Made by a program: the position numbers and the translations under genes. Positions 11,011 through 22,010 of a DNA stretch of 64,000 nt are shown in pieces. Positions within the stretch are counted from its first letter, which is position 1; each line of letters opens with the position of its first letter. The stretch is from contig JAUCBN010000049.1 of the NCBI GenBank assembly GCA_035048815.1, positions 8,625,501 through 8,689,500 on the forward strand, in the 5' to 3' direction. Origin of the DNA: Abelmoschus esculentus (Eukaryota > Streptophyta > Magnoliopsida > Malvales > Malvaceae). The notes under the pieces are model-generated. The model was not told the DNA's origin, made no database searches, and was given only the letters and a program-made list of their open reading frames with translations.

Positions 11011-12130
11011 TGATGGATGTTGCTCTAGTTTGGGTGTAAGACAATGTTCAGCGTGAAGCTCATCAAACGTCATTAAGTAGTGGTGTTGGTTGATTCTCTT
11101 ATTTTATGAAATATTCTGTGTATAGATCATTGTTTTGTGGGTATAGTTCTTTTGTTGATTTTGTTAATATTAATGGAGTAACTCATAAATATTATATTAT
11201 TTTGTTCAAATTACCATATTTACTCTTTTTTTCTTCTCAATTTAGGCTTAAGAAGGTTTTTTCACGAGTTATATGGTTATTTTTTTATTTGTTAATTAAA
11301 TTAATATTTTTATAATCTAATTAATATCAAGAGATACAAAATATTAATAATTAGTAAACTATTCAAACAAGTATTGAATATCATATCTTTGTATGTTATT
11401 TTGTTGGTTAAAATAATCAAACAACTATAAGTTATAAATTAATTTTACCAAATAATTTTATACAATCATCCAATATAATTTATTAATCAAATAAACTAAT
11501 ACAATCAATTATCTACGTACAACTAATATAATTCTTTATCTATCCACTAATTATCAAATAAAACTATTATTTCCTTAAAATTCTCTTTGTAAATAGCATT
11601 TTAAAATTGGACCAATCGTAAGTTCGTGGTCTCTGTTGAAATAAGAAGATATATCATAATTAATTATGAATTGCATGACATTTACAAACGATGGGGGAGG
11701 ATTACATATATTAATTAATCTTTTATATGAAGCTTAACTAAAATAATTTTAACCACCTAATAAGTGGTCTTAGTAAAAAAATCAAAAAATATTTATTATT
11801 AAAAGTATAAATTAAATCATTTTATCTATATATATATTATATATATTTTTAAAAAATAAAATATATAAATAAATATTGTCTTATAAATATCATTGGAGTA
11901 TAAAAAACAATTCTAACATTTTAAAGTAATTTGATTTCATAATCAATTAAATGGCTTATACGATAAGGACTTTCTTGCATATGGCCCACCGGCCACGACA
12001 AAATATAGAGGATAAAAATATTGTTTATAGATATTGGAATTTAAATTTTAAATATCTAAAAAAATATTATAAATTATATAACGTCTTTAAGAAAAATATA
12101 TATGGTATTTTTTAATTAATCATTAGTATT
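11011..12130. other. AT-rich spacer between LINE debris and the Ale-like element
   Basis: No coding sequence is supported. A 69-codon hydrophobic frame at 11106-11315 is AT-driven and unconvincing. The last bases before the copia insertion are AGTATT, which reappear after its far LTR. Confidence 0.5.
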
Positions 12131-12433
12131 TGTCGGAGATTGATTGAAGATGATCGGAAGTTAAAAATTGTATCAATGATTGAATAAGGAAGACAAAGAG
12201 CAAAAAAAAAAAAAAAAAGAACTAAAGAACTGAAGAAATATCTGAAGAGATGTATTTAATAGACTTGAGAATATACAAAGAGAAATACAAAGCAAGATAG
12301 ATGATTTTGATGTATCGATTCAATATGTCTATCTTGTATATTATAGCCTATTGAATTCCTTGTTAGCTAACTGACTTTCTCGTTAACAGAAAAACTGAAA
12401 GTGATAACAAACTATAAGTCAGTTGGGATCTAA
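12131..12433 (-). repeat. 3' LTR of the Ale-like element
   Basis: About 303 bp, nearly identical to 25766-26064 apart from scattered substitutions and an A-run length difference near 12205-12222. The outer end is fixed by the flanking AGTATT repeat. Confidence 0.87.
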
Positions 12434-12448
12434 TATTCTCCTGGTTCC

Positions 12449-13742
12449 TTATGTTCCTTGAGCTTGAATTTCTTCATATGACTTCACAACTAGTTTAAAC
12501 CTCATACGAGGAAATAAACTGTGTCCAATTGGTTTGGTGAGTATGTCTGCTGTCTGCTCACCAATGGGAACAAAGCTAACTGCCAATTTTCCTGCATTAA
12601 CTCTTTCACTAACAAATAACATATCTATCTCCACATGTTTGATTCGTGCATGATGTGTGGGATTAGCAGCAAGGGAAACTGTTGATGTATTGTCACACCA
12701 AACAACTGACTTGTTGTTGAGCTTAACTCCAATTTCAGTCAGGAGTTGTTCTAACCAAATGACTTCTGAAACAGCATCGGCTAAACCCCTATATTCAGCT
12801 TCACATGTAGACCTGGACACTATAGATTGCTTCTTTGAGCTCCAGGCAATCGGGTTACCTCCAAGATAAATGCAATAACTAGTTATGGATCTTCGATCTT
12901 CCACTGATGCTGCCCAGTCAGCATCTGAGTAACAAACCACTTGAAAATGTTCACCCGATGAGTAGAACTAACCATGACTTAGAGTACCTTTGAGGTACCT
13001 TAGTATTCTCTTGACTGCTTTTCAATGAGTTGAGCAAGGGGCATTCATGTACTGGCTTACTTTATTCACAGCATATGAAATATCAGATCGAGTAAGGCAG
13101 GCATACTGGAGACTGCCAACTACACTTCTGTACTGATGTATATCTGGAAAAGGATCTCTATCACCATCTACAAGCTTAGGTGTGACAACCATGGGAGTTG
13201 GTGTAAGATTTGACTGAAACATATCAGTCTTTATGAGCAACTCAGTAATGTACTTTTGGTTGAGCATAATGCCTTCTGGATATCTTTGTACCTTCACACC
13301 AAGAAAGTATCCAAGTTGACCAAGACCTTTGAGTGAGAACTCATCATTGATCTATTTCACCACTGTATTTACTTCTGTAGAACTGTTGCCAGTAATTATA
13401 ATGTCATCAACGTATACTATAAGCAACATTGTTGATGTTGATGAAGACTTAATGAACAAGGATGTGTCTGCTTGTGAAACTGTAAATCCAAGTTTGCCAA
13501 TAAGAAAAGTCTTTAATGTGTCAAACCAAGCTCTTGGAGCTTGTCTTAAGCCATACAATGTCTTCTTAAGGTGGCATACCAAATGCTCTCTATTTTTGCC
13601 TTTTTGTTCAAACCCTGAAGGTTGAATCATATAAATGTCCTCAGTCAAATCACCATTCAGAAATGCATTATTAATATCAATCTGTCTGATTGACCAATTT
13701 TGCATAACTGTTGCAGCTAATACTGTTCTGATTGTACAGGGT
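12449..13742 (-). pseudogene. pol: Ale-like pol: reverse transcriptase and RNase H
   Basis: Minus-strand reading from the insertion point gives TIRTVLAATVMQNWSIRQ, DINNAFLNGDL, LYGLRQAPRAWF and the catalytic YVDDIIITGN, then the connection domain (YRSVVGSLQYACLTRSDISY) and copia RNase H with YSDADWA, STCEAEYRGLA and CDNTSTVSLA. The ORF ends at 12449 against the 3' LTR. Three in-frame stops separate the pieces (near 13351, 13021 and 12950). All catalytic Asp and Glu residues are still readable. The upstream part of the same gene resumes at 22011, beyond the nested Athila-type element. Confidence 0.88.
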
Positions 13743-13747
13743 CTTAC

Positions 13748-15082
13748 TGTCGCGTGTCAAAAGTGCGCGTTTAGTGCAAGTGGACACATCGCAAGTAATA
13801 AGTGATAAGTATTTATCGGATTATCGTCTCTACAGGGATTGGTATACTCAATATGTCTTCTTCGTCTTCTTATTCTGTAGAAAGAAATAAAATAAAACAC
13901 AAGTAATTTGAGTTTGGATTAAACTAAATAAATTGAAATAAAACTACTAAGTAAAAGAATGAAATTTGATAAATAGAGAGAGGTCAGGATCCAGTTGCGT
14001 TGTATTGTGGATTTGATTGACTTGTCTCTGCCCAATGCAATCGTATATCACTGCCTCGGCAGCACTGCAGATTACTGCCTTGGCAACGACGATAATGTCC
14101 GCCGCAGCAATCCCTTGCTCGTGGGTGGACTTTACCAAAGTTCGGCAAAGTGTCCTTGGATGACTCCGCTTATCCCTAAGTCGAAGTACTGTTGATGACT
14201 AGTCCTTGATGATACCTCCCGGCGTGAATCATTTGTACTCACCAACCAATCTCACACTTCTTTTAGCCGTTGAAACTCTTAACCTATCCCTAGGCTGAGT
14301 TAGTATTTCGCGATTGAAACACCGTACTTACCCCTTTCGTGAATCTAACTCTCCCGAGTCTAGATAAATGGATTACTCACGAACTTCTCTCCCGAGCTTG
14401 AATGCAAGAACAAAGAATAACAAAGGATAAGCAAACCTTGATAGTTTTATTGCATTGAAACAAAGACAAAGTACAATCTCCTCTCACAAATACTAAACAA
14501 CCTTCACCTAAACCCTAAGAAAGCTTAGAACATAGTTTGAGAGAAAGAAAACATTGAATCTATGAATCGACTCTCTCTCTAGATATATCTCTAATACATT
14601 GGACGGCTAGGTCTTATATAGGCTTGACCTAGGGCAAACCTTTCCTAAGTAGAATACAACTTGGAGTAAGGAACAAGTCATGTACATAAATAAAATATTT
14701 CCAAGTTTAATTCAACTAAGAGGCTTTCCCGCGTTGCCTTGTCTTGGGCTTTTCCTCATGCTAACCAGCTCCAATCCATGTGCTTTATGTCCAGACACGT
14801 CCCTTAGATTTTTCTCTTCCAATCGCCTACAGTCTTGCTTCCTGGCTCTCAGCTGCTGCCTCCGCATCAGGTCCTGCCTCGGCCATGTTGCTGCCGCGAC
14901 ACTGGTTCTCTTGCATAGATATAAAAATGCAGTAAAACTTACCTTTTCTGTAAATATTATCTCTATGAGCATAACTTCTAAATATATCACATTAAGTACA
15001 TGCATTGGTCCGAGTGGGTGTAAATTCGGTGATTAAAGCCCATAAAAGATGTAAAAGGTGATAGTGAGTTGAGCACTTATCA
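13748..15082 (-). repeat. 3' LTR of Athila-NA copy 1
   Basis: 1335 bp, TGTCGCGTGTC...TTATCA on the plus strand (minus strand TGATAAGTG...GACA). It contains a minus-strand TATATAAG, an AATAAA in the context GCAATAAAAC, and the candidate leader-intron signals shared by the family. Confidence 0.93.
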
Positions 15083-15097
15083 CACCCCCAAACTCGA
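15083..15097 (-). other. Polypurine tract, Athila-NA copy 1
   Basis: The minus strand reads GAGTTTGGGGGTG directly against the 3' LTR, the expected plus-strand primer position. A perfect hairpin (ATTGCTTG/CAAGCAAT, 15101-15120) precedes it. Confidence 0.8.
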
Positions 15098-15100
15098 ACT

Positions 15101-15120
15101 ATTGCTTGTCCTCAAGCAAT
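15101..15120 (-). other. Conserved hairpin upstream of the PPT, copy 1
   Basis: Perfect 8-bp stem, ATTGCTTG and CAAGCAAT, with a four-base loop (AGGA on the element sense strand). The same hairpin is present at 50225-50244 in copy 2, so it is a conserved element feature. Confidence 0.75.
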
Positions 15121-15999
15121 GCAAACCATCAATTTGCCGAACTCTACTCTCTCTTGGTCTTATGTTTCCATCTATTCTCCCCACCATAACTATACCTATT
15201 CTTTAGACTTAACCTTTCGGCTACTCAAGGGTTTACTTAGAAACAAACTATAAGAATTAGTGAGTGTGTGCGTTTTTGTGGACAAGTTTGATTAAAGGCT
15301 TTCTTAGATAAACTCTAAGTTCAGGACAAGTAGAATTGGGTTAAGTGTTCTCTTCTTTTCTAAACAACCAATTCTTGAGCCAATTTCGAGCACCTCAAGG
15401 ATTGTGTTTTTCCCTTCACTAATTCCTTCTTTCTTGTAAATATTCCTTAAAGCATACTAGAGCCAATTTCGGACACCTCTAGCATGAAGAAGAGTACTTC
15501 CTAGAGCCGGTGATAGGCACCTCTAGTTACTTTCCCAAGAATCTAAGTCTTTATCACCTAAGTTCATTAAAAGAACTTATATAATCCAACAAGTCCTAAA
15601 GGTGTTTAAAAATTCATCTTATAGTAAGCTTCTAAGTTTTCATCCTTAAGTATCCTAAGGTTAAACCCTCTTAACAGGACCTAATCATGGTAAGGAGAAA
15701 GATTTCTATAGCCTTAAATAATAAACTAAGGCAATACTGATGATAAGCAGTGCAAAAGTATAGGCAATTGATTCAAGTAAGGCGGGGAGCATAAAAATTT
15801 AAAAATTTCACTTAAATACTTCCTTTTCTTGGAATGGCCTCGGCAGTAGATTGCTGCCTTGGCAGTGGATCTGCACCCCCAAACTCGAACCAAGCATTGT
15901 CCTCAATTCTTTAAATTAGAAGAAAATTGCGGGCAATAAAAAAATATAAGCAGCATATAAAGAAACCAACAACAAATAATATTGAATTATATGAAAAAC
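15121..15999 (-). other. 3' non-coding region of Athila-NA copy 1
   Basis: About 0.9 kb between the accessory ORF and the PPT, without an ORF. Near 15873-15911 it holds a second PPT-like motif (minus strand GAGTTTGGGGGTG) preceded by a hairpin AAGCATTG/CAATTCTT with one mispair. Near 15840-15870 it has the CTGCC-GGCAG words that recur across the family. It also contains several copies of a phrase around 'gagccaatttcggacacctc' (15380-15540). Confidence 0.6.
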
Positions 16000-17535
16000 T
16001 TAAAGAGACTCCGAAGTGCTGCTTGTAACAATTTTTCTCCTTGGTCTTGCTGTTGATTGCTTCGTTCTTGGTGAAGGCGATGGTTGAGCTTTTGCTTGCC
16101 GGGGCGGTTGGACTCTTGTGGGTGGTGTCCGTTGCATCAGAGCTTCCACTTCTTCTCCTTCTTCCATGTCGGCCATCTCCTCGGTGATCATGATGTCCGT
16201 TCCACCTTCCATTGTTGTGGCTGCCCCGGTATGGTATGTACTCGGTCCGGCGGCGGTTGAGCTTTGGTGCACATAGGCATGTATCTCAGCTGATAGACTT
16301 CCCATGATGATTGGGGATCGTGGTGGAGTGCTGAAGACTGCCCTCCGCTTTGATGGTCTTCTGCTGGCAGATGATGCTGCGGCAGAGTCTACTACCCTGG
16401 ATGGGCCGGCAGCATGGTACTGTGGTTGAGGGTTCGCGTGGAAGAATGACCTTGGTCCTCCCAGGGCTGGTGTAGTCTCGGTATAAGGGGCGGCTGTGAC
16501 AAACATATTGCTAGGAAATTCTGGAAACTGCTCCCTTTAGTCTGGAAAAGCATGGAGCATCATTTGGGCTAATGTGCCGTTAAAGTCTCTTTGATACTCC
16601 ATGTATCTCTGTTGCCTGAGGTCCATCGCTGCCATCCTTTGCAATATCTCCTGGTACGGGTCTGCTGCGGCAGAGGTGTGGGCAGTGTTTGGTATGTCTG
16701 CCATGTATTGGGCCCCGACAGCAGTATCAGTAGTGAACTGCTGGGGCGTTGCTTGAACTGGTTCCGCCTGCGTGATCTGCACAACTTTATGGCAAAAGTC
16801 TCTGGTTCATCCGCGTCTTTGGGGAGTGTATTCGTCCGTGTCTTCTATTGGTACACCTACGGCAACACACAAGCTAGTGATCAAACATGGGAAATATAAT
16901 GATCCTCTATCCTTCTTACCGCATTCGTGAATTTCACGTAAGATGATCTCTCCAACGTTGATACTCCTCCTGTTGATGATCGATTGGATGAGTACCAATC
17001 GCTTTCGGTCCACCATGCTGTTGTGGGATGTGGGAATGAGACGTCGCTTGAAAAAGGTATTCCAAAGTTTTGCCTCGGGCTTTAAACTCTGCCTTGCTAC
17101 AGATCCTCTATGGGCATCTATTTCCCATGGAGTGTTCGTGTAGAAAAGATCGTCTTTAATCAACTCGTAGTCCTCGGCAGTGATATCCTCCATGAATTCA
17201 GCGTGAACATCATGGTCTGGAGTGAGGCCGTAGAATTGGTTGATGGTCTCGGCATCTAGCTGGACAGGCCTGCCTCGGCAGTGGACAAAGAGGGAATCTT
17301 TGCTGGGCCCGTGCGCATAGAATTCCCGCACAATGGTAGCGCTCGCCTGGGCAGGTTGAAGGCAGAAGATTTCCCAGTCTTGGTACTTGATTCTGTCGAA
17401 GAGATAATGCTCGATGCTGTAGTTTTAATCATTCGAGTGTTGGAAACCTTGTTCTTCCCACAATTGTCGGGCAATGAAAGACCTGTTGAAGCGGTCTTCA
17501 ACATTGGCAGGGGCAAAGCGCTTGTAAGTGGCCAT
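16000..17535 (-). pseudogene. Athila-NA accessory ORF (plant transposon protein-like), copy 1
   Basis: Minus-strand ATG at 17535 (MATYKRFAPANVEDRFN) to the stop at 16000, 511 codons. The N-terminal half (about residues 1-240) has REFYAHGPSKDSLFVHCRGR, AETINQFYGL, ARQSLKPEAKLWNTFFKRRL, RSINVGEIILREIHEC and SLYFPCLITSLCVAVGVPIE, an order I recognise from the 'putative plant transposon protein' domain family (PF20167, from memory). A short helical stretch (EILQRMAAMDLRQQRYMEYQ) and a Pro/Ser/Arg-rich, basic C-terminus follow. No signal peptide or membrane segment, so not envelope-like. Three nonsense codons interrupt it (GAA to TAA, TGG to TGA, CAA to TAA) but there is no net length change against copy 2. 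Role unknown. Confidence 0.8.
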
Positions 17536-18019
17536 AAAGATTGTAAGAGATTGATTTCTGGGAGATTTTCTTGGAAGGAATCTGGGAATTTCACGAGTTG
17601 TGAGTAGGCAGAGAGTATTGTGAGAGCAAGATTGTTAAGAATTCTAAAGAAAACAAGAATGCAAGAGTGAATAGTTCAAGAGGGAGGGGTTGCTTATATA
17701 GGCCTCGGCCTTGTGACCGTTTGAATCCACTAGCCGTTTTGTAGCCGTTACTCTTTACTGTCGTTTCCTTTTCTACCGCGGCAGAAATCTCGGCAGACTA
17801 GCCGTTACACTTTTCTGCCTGTTGAAACTGCTGCGGCTTTGAAACTGTTTTCTTCCTCGGCAGAGTTCCTGCTGTGAACTATTTCTCCTTTATTCTTGCT
17901 TATTATCGTAAATGAAAATTAAACACAAACAAGAAAATTACTTAACGCAAAAACGAATTTAGAAAAATAAACTAAACTAATCCTAATATAATAATAATAT
18001 AAAAGGAAAAGGGAAGAGA
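17536..18019 (-). other. Gap between gag-pro and accessory ORF, copy 1
   Basis: 484 bp without coding sequence, where an autonomous Athila would carry RT, RNase H and integrase. It holds the internal TATA box (17693-17700) and several GCCG/CGGC-rich words of the CTGCCGAGGCAG type. It aligns with 47313-47799 of copy 2. Confidence 0.7.
17693..17700 (-). promoter_or_regulatory. Internal TATA box upstream of accessory ORF, copy 1
   Basis: The minus strand reads GGCCTATATAAGCAACCCCT, a good plant TATA box (TATATAAG) 158 bases before the accessory ATG. The equivalent in copy 2 (47632-47639) is identical in the core and nearly the same distance away. This suggests the accessory ORF has its own promoter. 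No transcript evidence. Confidence 0.5.
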
Positions 18020-20569
18020 TCATGTTACTGGTGGAGTGCATGCAAATGCATCTCCCAAGATGATTCTCTCTTGTTGGCCAGAATTATAAATCAGATGTTG
18101 GTCACTCCCTTTTGCTGTGCTTTCATCCACTTTGAGCTTGATCTTTTTGCCAAATAGCCTGTCGAGCATGTTGCCAAGGCAGGATATTTTGTTGTCTGTT
18201 ATGTGGATGGCCTTGCACTCTTCTGGATCATCATATTTTTTTAAGTTGTGGAATGCATTGAGTTTGACTTGTTGGTCATTAACCCTCATTGTCAATTCTC
18301 CTTTTTCCACATCAATTAAGGTGCGTCCAGTTGCAAGGAAATGTCTCCCCAAGATGATCGGTGCATTATCATCTGCTTCACAATCAAGGACAAGAAAATC
18401 AACAGGAAAAATAAATTTATCGACTCTTACCAGTATGTCCTCGATTTTGCCTTCGGGTTGAACATATGATCGATCCGCTAGTTGGAGCATAACTGTTGTA
18501 GGTTTTGCCCTTCCTATTCCAAGCTTTTGGAAGACAGATTTGGGCATTAGATTGATGCTTGCTCCAAGGTCGCATAGGGCCTTACCTTCATAATTTTTAC
18601 CTATCGCACAAGGTATGATAAAGCAGCCAGGATCCTTCAATTTTGGTGGCATGCGATTGTGCAGCATTGCCATACATCCCTCGGTAGCAGCCACTGTTTC
18701 AAACTCACTTATTCGTTTTCTCTTGGACACCATGTCTTTTAAGAACTTGGCATAATTAGGCATTTGTTCAATTGCCTCTACGAATGGTATGTTAATGTGG
18801 ACTTGCTTTAAAATGTCAAGGAATTTCTTGAATTGTTGGTCCTGTTTTTGCTTTTTCAATCTTTGTGGGAAAGGTGGTGGTGGTCTCATCTTGTCCAGGG
18901 TTTCTTTAGTTTGGAATTTAATACTTGGCACCACTGGGGTTGTTGCTGTCTCAGCAGACTGTTCAGGAGCTACAACGCTTTCTGCCGGGGCAGTGTTATC
19001 TGGTTCAGTTTGCTCAGCCTCCTCTTTTGCTGGGTCTGCTGATAGACTTTGGCTTGCTGGAATCTTTTCTTTCAGCTGTAGACCACTCCTAGTAGTGATT
19101 GCTTTACACTGTTCATGGACCATTACCTTAGCAACTTCAGTATTTCTAGGTAGTCCTCCTTGTGGTCTAGTGTTTATGTTTTGAGCAAACTGCCCAACCT
19201 GAGTTTCTAGAGTTTTAATAGCCGCTTCTTGATTCTGCAACCTCATCTCAGTTCTATTCATGAAAGCATTTGTCCTTTTGATGAAATTACTGTTCTCTGC
19301 CATGTATGACTCTGTTTTCATCATAAAGGCTTCAAGAGTGTTCTCCAACGAACTTACCGATTACTGCTGCATCTGCTACTGCGGCATTGGCTGTTGGACC
19401 TACGGCGGCGGTAGATCTTGCATTGGTTGCTGGAATCCTGAGGGTTGGGAGGTTGGGTTTAAGGCATTGTTAGGATTGCTCCATGACAGGTTCGGATGCC
19501 TCTTCCGTGAGGGATTGTATGTGTTGGACATCATATTGGTTCGGTTGTAATTTCCAACATACATACCGGTTTCTTGATTCATAAAATCAGCGGAACTGTG
19601 GTTACCTCCACATAAGTCATAATAAGAATCAATTACCTTAACCTCACGGGTATTTTGTTGTAGTTGCAAATTTTGCACCATCTTTGTAAAAGAGGCCAAT
19701 TGTGCTGCCACTGAATTTGATGTGTCTAACTCATTCATCGTGGCTTGGCGTCTTACTCCTCCTCGCCTAGATGTAGGAAATTGAAAATCATTCCTTGCGA
19801 GTTTGTTCAGTATCTCAATAGCTTCCTCAGGTGCCTTGTCCAAGAGTGCCCCGTTCGCCGAGGCATCTAACATCATCCTTGTCGGGGCATTCGTGGCATT
19901 ATAGAACATGGTCACTTGTGTCCATAGGGGAAATCCATGCAAAGGACATTTTTGCAATAACTTCCTGTAGCGCTCCCATGCCTCGTACATAGGTTCGTCA
20001 TCTGCCTGTCGAAAAGAAGTGATTTCATTACGAATTCTATCATATAAATTTTTAGGATTAAAATGCGTAATAAAATCACGACAGAGTTCACTCCAAGATC
20101 CAATAGATCCTGCTGGAATGCTATTTAACCAGGCTTTCGCCCTATCCCTCAGTGAATAGGAGAATAGCTTCAATCTCAAGACATCTTCGTGGACTCCTTG
20201 GATTTTAAAGGAATTGCATATCTCCATGAAGGACTTGAGATGCTGCCTTGCATCTTTAGTTACAGACCCACCAAACTGTCCAATGGTGTTAAGCATATTG
20301 AACATGACAGGTTTCAGTTCAAAGTGGGTTGCTTCTATTTTCGGTGTAACGACTCCTTGGTTTAATCCATTTAAATCCTCTTCCAAGAAGTCTCTGACTG
20401 TGAGCCGCGGCCCTGGTGGCGGCGAAAGACCTCCATTGCCGGCAGGTAAGTTTTGTCCTGCCGGGTGATCTGCCATAGCTTCTTGGATTTGTCTCCTCAA
20501 CCTTTGCCTTGTTCATTCGATCTCTAGGTCTAACACGTACAAAGGGTTGGTTGGGTTGGCCCTGGTCAT
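18020..20569 (-). pseudogene. gag-pro: Athila-NA gag-protease, copy 1
   Basis: Starts at the minus-strand ATG at 20569 (MTRANPTNPLYVLD); a CGA to TGA stop follows early, and the long frames run 20500-19400 and 19348-18020. The capsid block (VMFNMLNTIGQFGG, FSYSLRDRAKAWLNSIPAGS, MYEAWERYRKLLQKCPLHGF, NAPTRMMLDASANG) is Ty3/gypsy gag of the Athila type. A CCHC-like knuckle, CDLCGGNHSSADF, has lost its last Cys. The retropepsin part reads CDLGASINLMPKSVFQKLGI with active-site DLGA and later PIILGRHFLATGRTLIDV. The frame ends GDAFACTPPVT at 18020, where RT would normally follow. No RT motif remains. Confidence 0.87.
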
Positions 20570-20644
20570 ACACCAAGAAAAACAAAAGTAAAATAAAAAA
20601 TAAAAAAGAAACAAGAAAATAAAATAAAAAAATTTAGTTGTCAA

Positions 20645-20662
20645 TCCCCGGCAACGGCGCCA
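20645..20662 (-). other. Primer binding site, tRNA-Asp, Athila-NA copy 1
   Basis: The minus strand reads TGGCGCCGTTGCCGGGGA, complementary to the 3' end of plant tRNA-Asp (including CCA), six bases inside the LTR. This is the usual Athila primer. Confidence 0.88.
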
Positions 20663-20668
20663 AAAACT

Positions 20669-22005
20669 TGTCGCTTGTCAAAAGTGCGCGTTTAGTGCAA
20701 GTGGACACATCGCAGGTAATAAGTGATAAGTATTTATCGGATTATCGTCTCCACAGGGATTGGTATACTCAATATGTCTTCTTCGTCTTCTTGTTCTGTA
20801 GAAAGAAATAAAATAAAACACAAGTAATTTGGGTTTGGATTAAACTAAATAAATTGAAATAAAACTACTAAGTAAAAGAATGAAATTTGATAAATAGAGA
20901 GAGAGGTCAGGATCCAGTTGCGTTGTATTGTGGATTTGATTGACTTGTCTCTGCCCAATGCAATCGTATATCACTGCCTCGGCAGCACTGCAGATTACTG
21001 CCTTGGCAACGACGATACTGTCCGCCGCGGCAATCCCTTGCTCGTGGGTGGACTTTACCAAAGTTCGGCAAAGTGTCCTTGGATGACTCCGCTTATCCCT
21101 AAGTCGAAGTACTGTTGATGACTAGTCCTTGATGATACCTCCCGGCGTGAATCAATTGTACTCACCAACCAATCTCACACTTCTTTTAGCCGCTGAAACT
21201 CTTAAACTATCCCTAGGCCGAGTTAGTATTTCGCGATTGAAACACCGTACTTACCCCTTTCGTGAATCTAACTCTCCCGAGTCTAGATAAATGGATTACT
21301 CACAAACTTCTCTCCCGAGCTTGAATGCAAGAACAAAGAATAACAAAGGATAAGCAAACCTTGATAGTTTTATTGCATTGAAACAAAGACAAAGTACAAT
21401 CTTCTCTCACAAATATTAAACAACCTTCACCTAAACCCTAAGAAAGCTTAGAACATAGTTTGAGAGAAAGAAAATATTGAATCTATGAATCGGCTCTCTC
21501 TCTAGGTATATCTCTAATACATTGGACGGCTAGGTCTTATATAGGCTTGACCTAGGGCAAACCTTTCCTAAGTAGAATACAACTTGGAGTAGGGAACAAG
21601 TCATGTACATAAATAAAATATTTCCAAGTTTAATTCAACTAAGAGGCTTTCTCGCGTGGCCTTGTCGTAGGCTTTTCCTCATGCTAACCAGCTCCAATCC
21701 ATGTGCTTTATGTCCAGACACATCCCTTGGATTTTTCTCTTCCAATCGCCTACAGTCTTGCTTCTTGGCTCTTAGCTGCTACCTCGGCATCAGGTCCTGC
21801 CTCGGCCATGTTGCTGCCGCGACACTAGTTCTCTTGCATAGATATAAAAATACAGTAAAACTTGCCTTTTCTGTAAATATTATCTCGATGAGCATAACTT
21901 CTAAATATATCACATTAAGTACATGCATTGGTCCGAGTGGGTGTAAATTCGGTGATTAAAGCCCATAAAAGGTGTAAAAAGTGATAGTGAGTTGAGCACT
22001 TATCA
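20669..22005 (-). repeat. 5' LTR of Athila-NA copy 1
   Basis: 1337 bp, pair of 13748-15082. By eye about 34 substitutions and one 2-bp length difference (GAGA repeat) separate the two. The outer end abuts the CTTAC duplication. Confidence 0.93.
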
Positions 22006-22010
22006 CTTAC

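Larger units (their letters stand above)
13748..22005 (-). mobile_element. Athila-NA copy 1: Ty3/gypsy element without RT or integrase
   Basis: The complete element is bounded by ~1.34-kb LTRs and a perfect 5-bp target duplication, CTTAC (13743-13747 and 22006-22010). Minus-strand order is 5' LTR, tRNA-Asp PBS, gag-protease, a 484-bp gap with TATA box, a 511-codon accessory ORF, a secondary PPT-like motif, PPT and 3' LTR. Total 8258 bp. RT, RNase H and integrase are absent: the gag-protease frame stops at 18020 and the accessory ORF starts at 17535. By eye the LTRs differ at about 34 of 1335 sites (~2.5%), so the insertion is fairly recent. The same layout occurs in copy 2. Confidence 0.92.

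Noticed and set aside
11106..11315. 69-codon hydrophobic frame
   Set aside because: Phe/Leu/Tyr-rich translation of AT-rich DNA, no promoter or homology; it follows LINE debris.
14680..15036. 118-codon plus-strand frame seen in several LTR copies (also 21603-21959, and reversed at 43874 and 50309)
   Set aside because: Antisense to the LTR, no known domain, explained by LTR homology.
16000..17535. Accessory ORF as a retroviral-type envelope gene
   Set aside because: No signal peptide, no hydrophobic membrane segment and no cleavage site; composition is polar with a basic tail.
18789..19184. 131-codon plus-strand frame
   Set aside because: Antisense shadow of the Athila-NA gag-pro coding strand.
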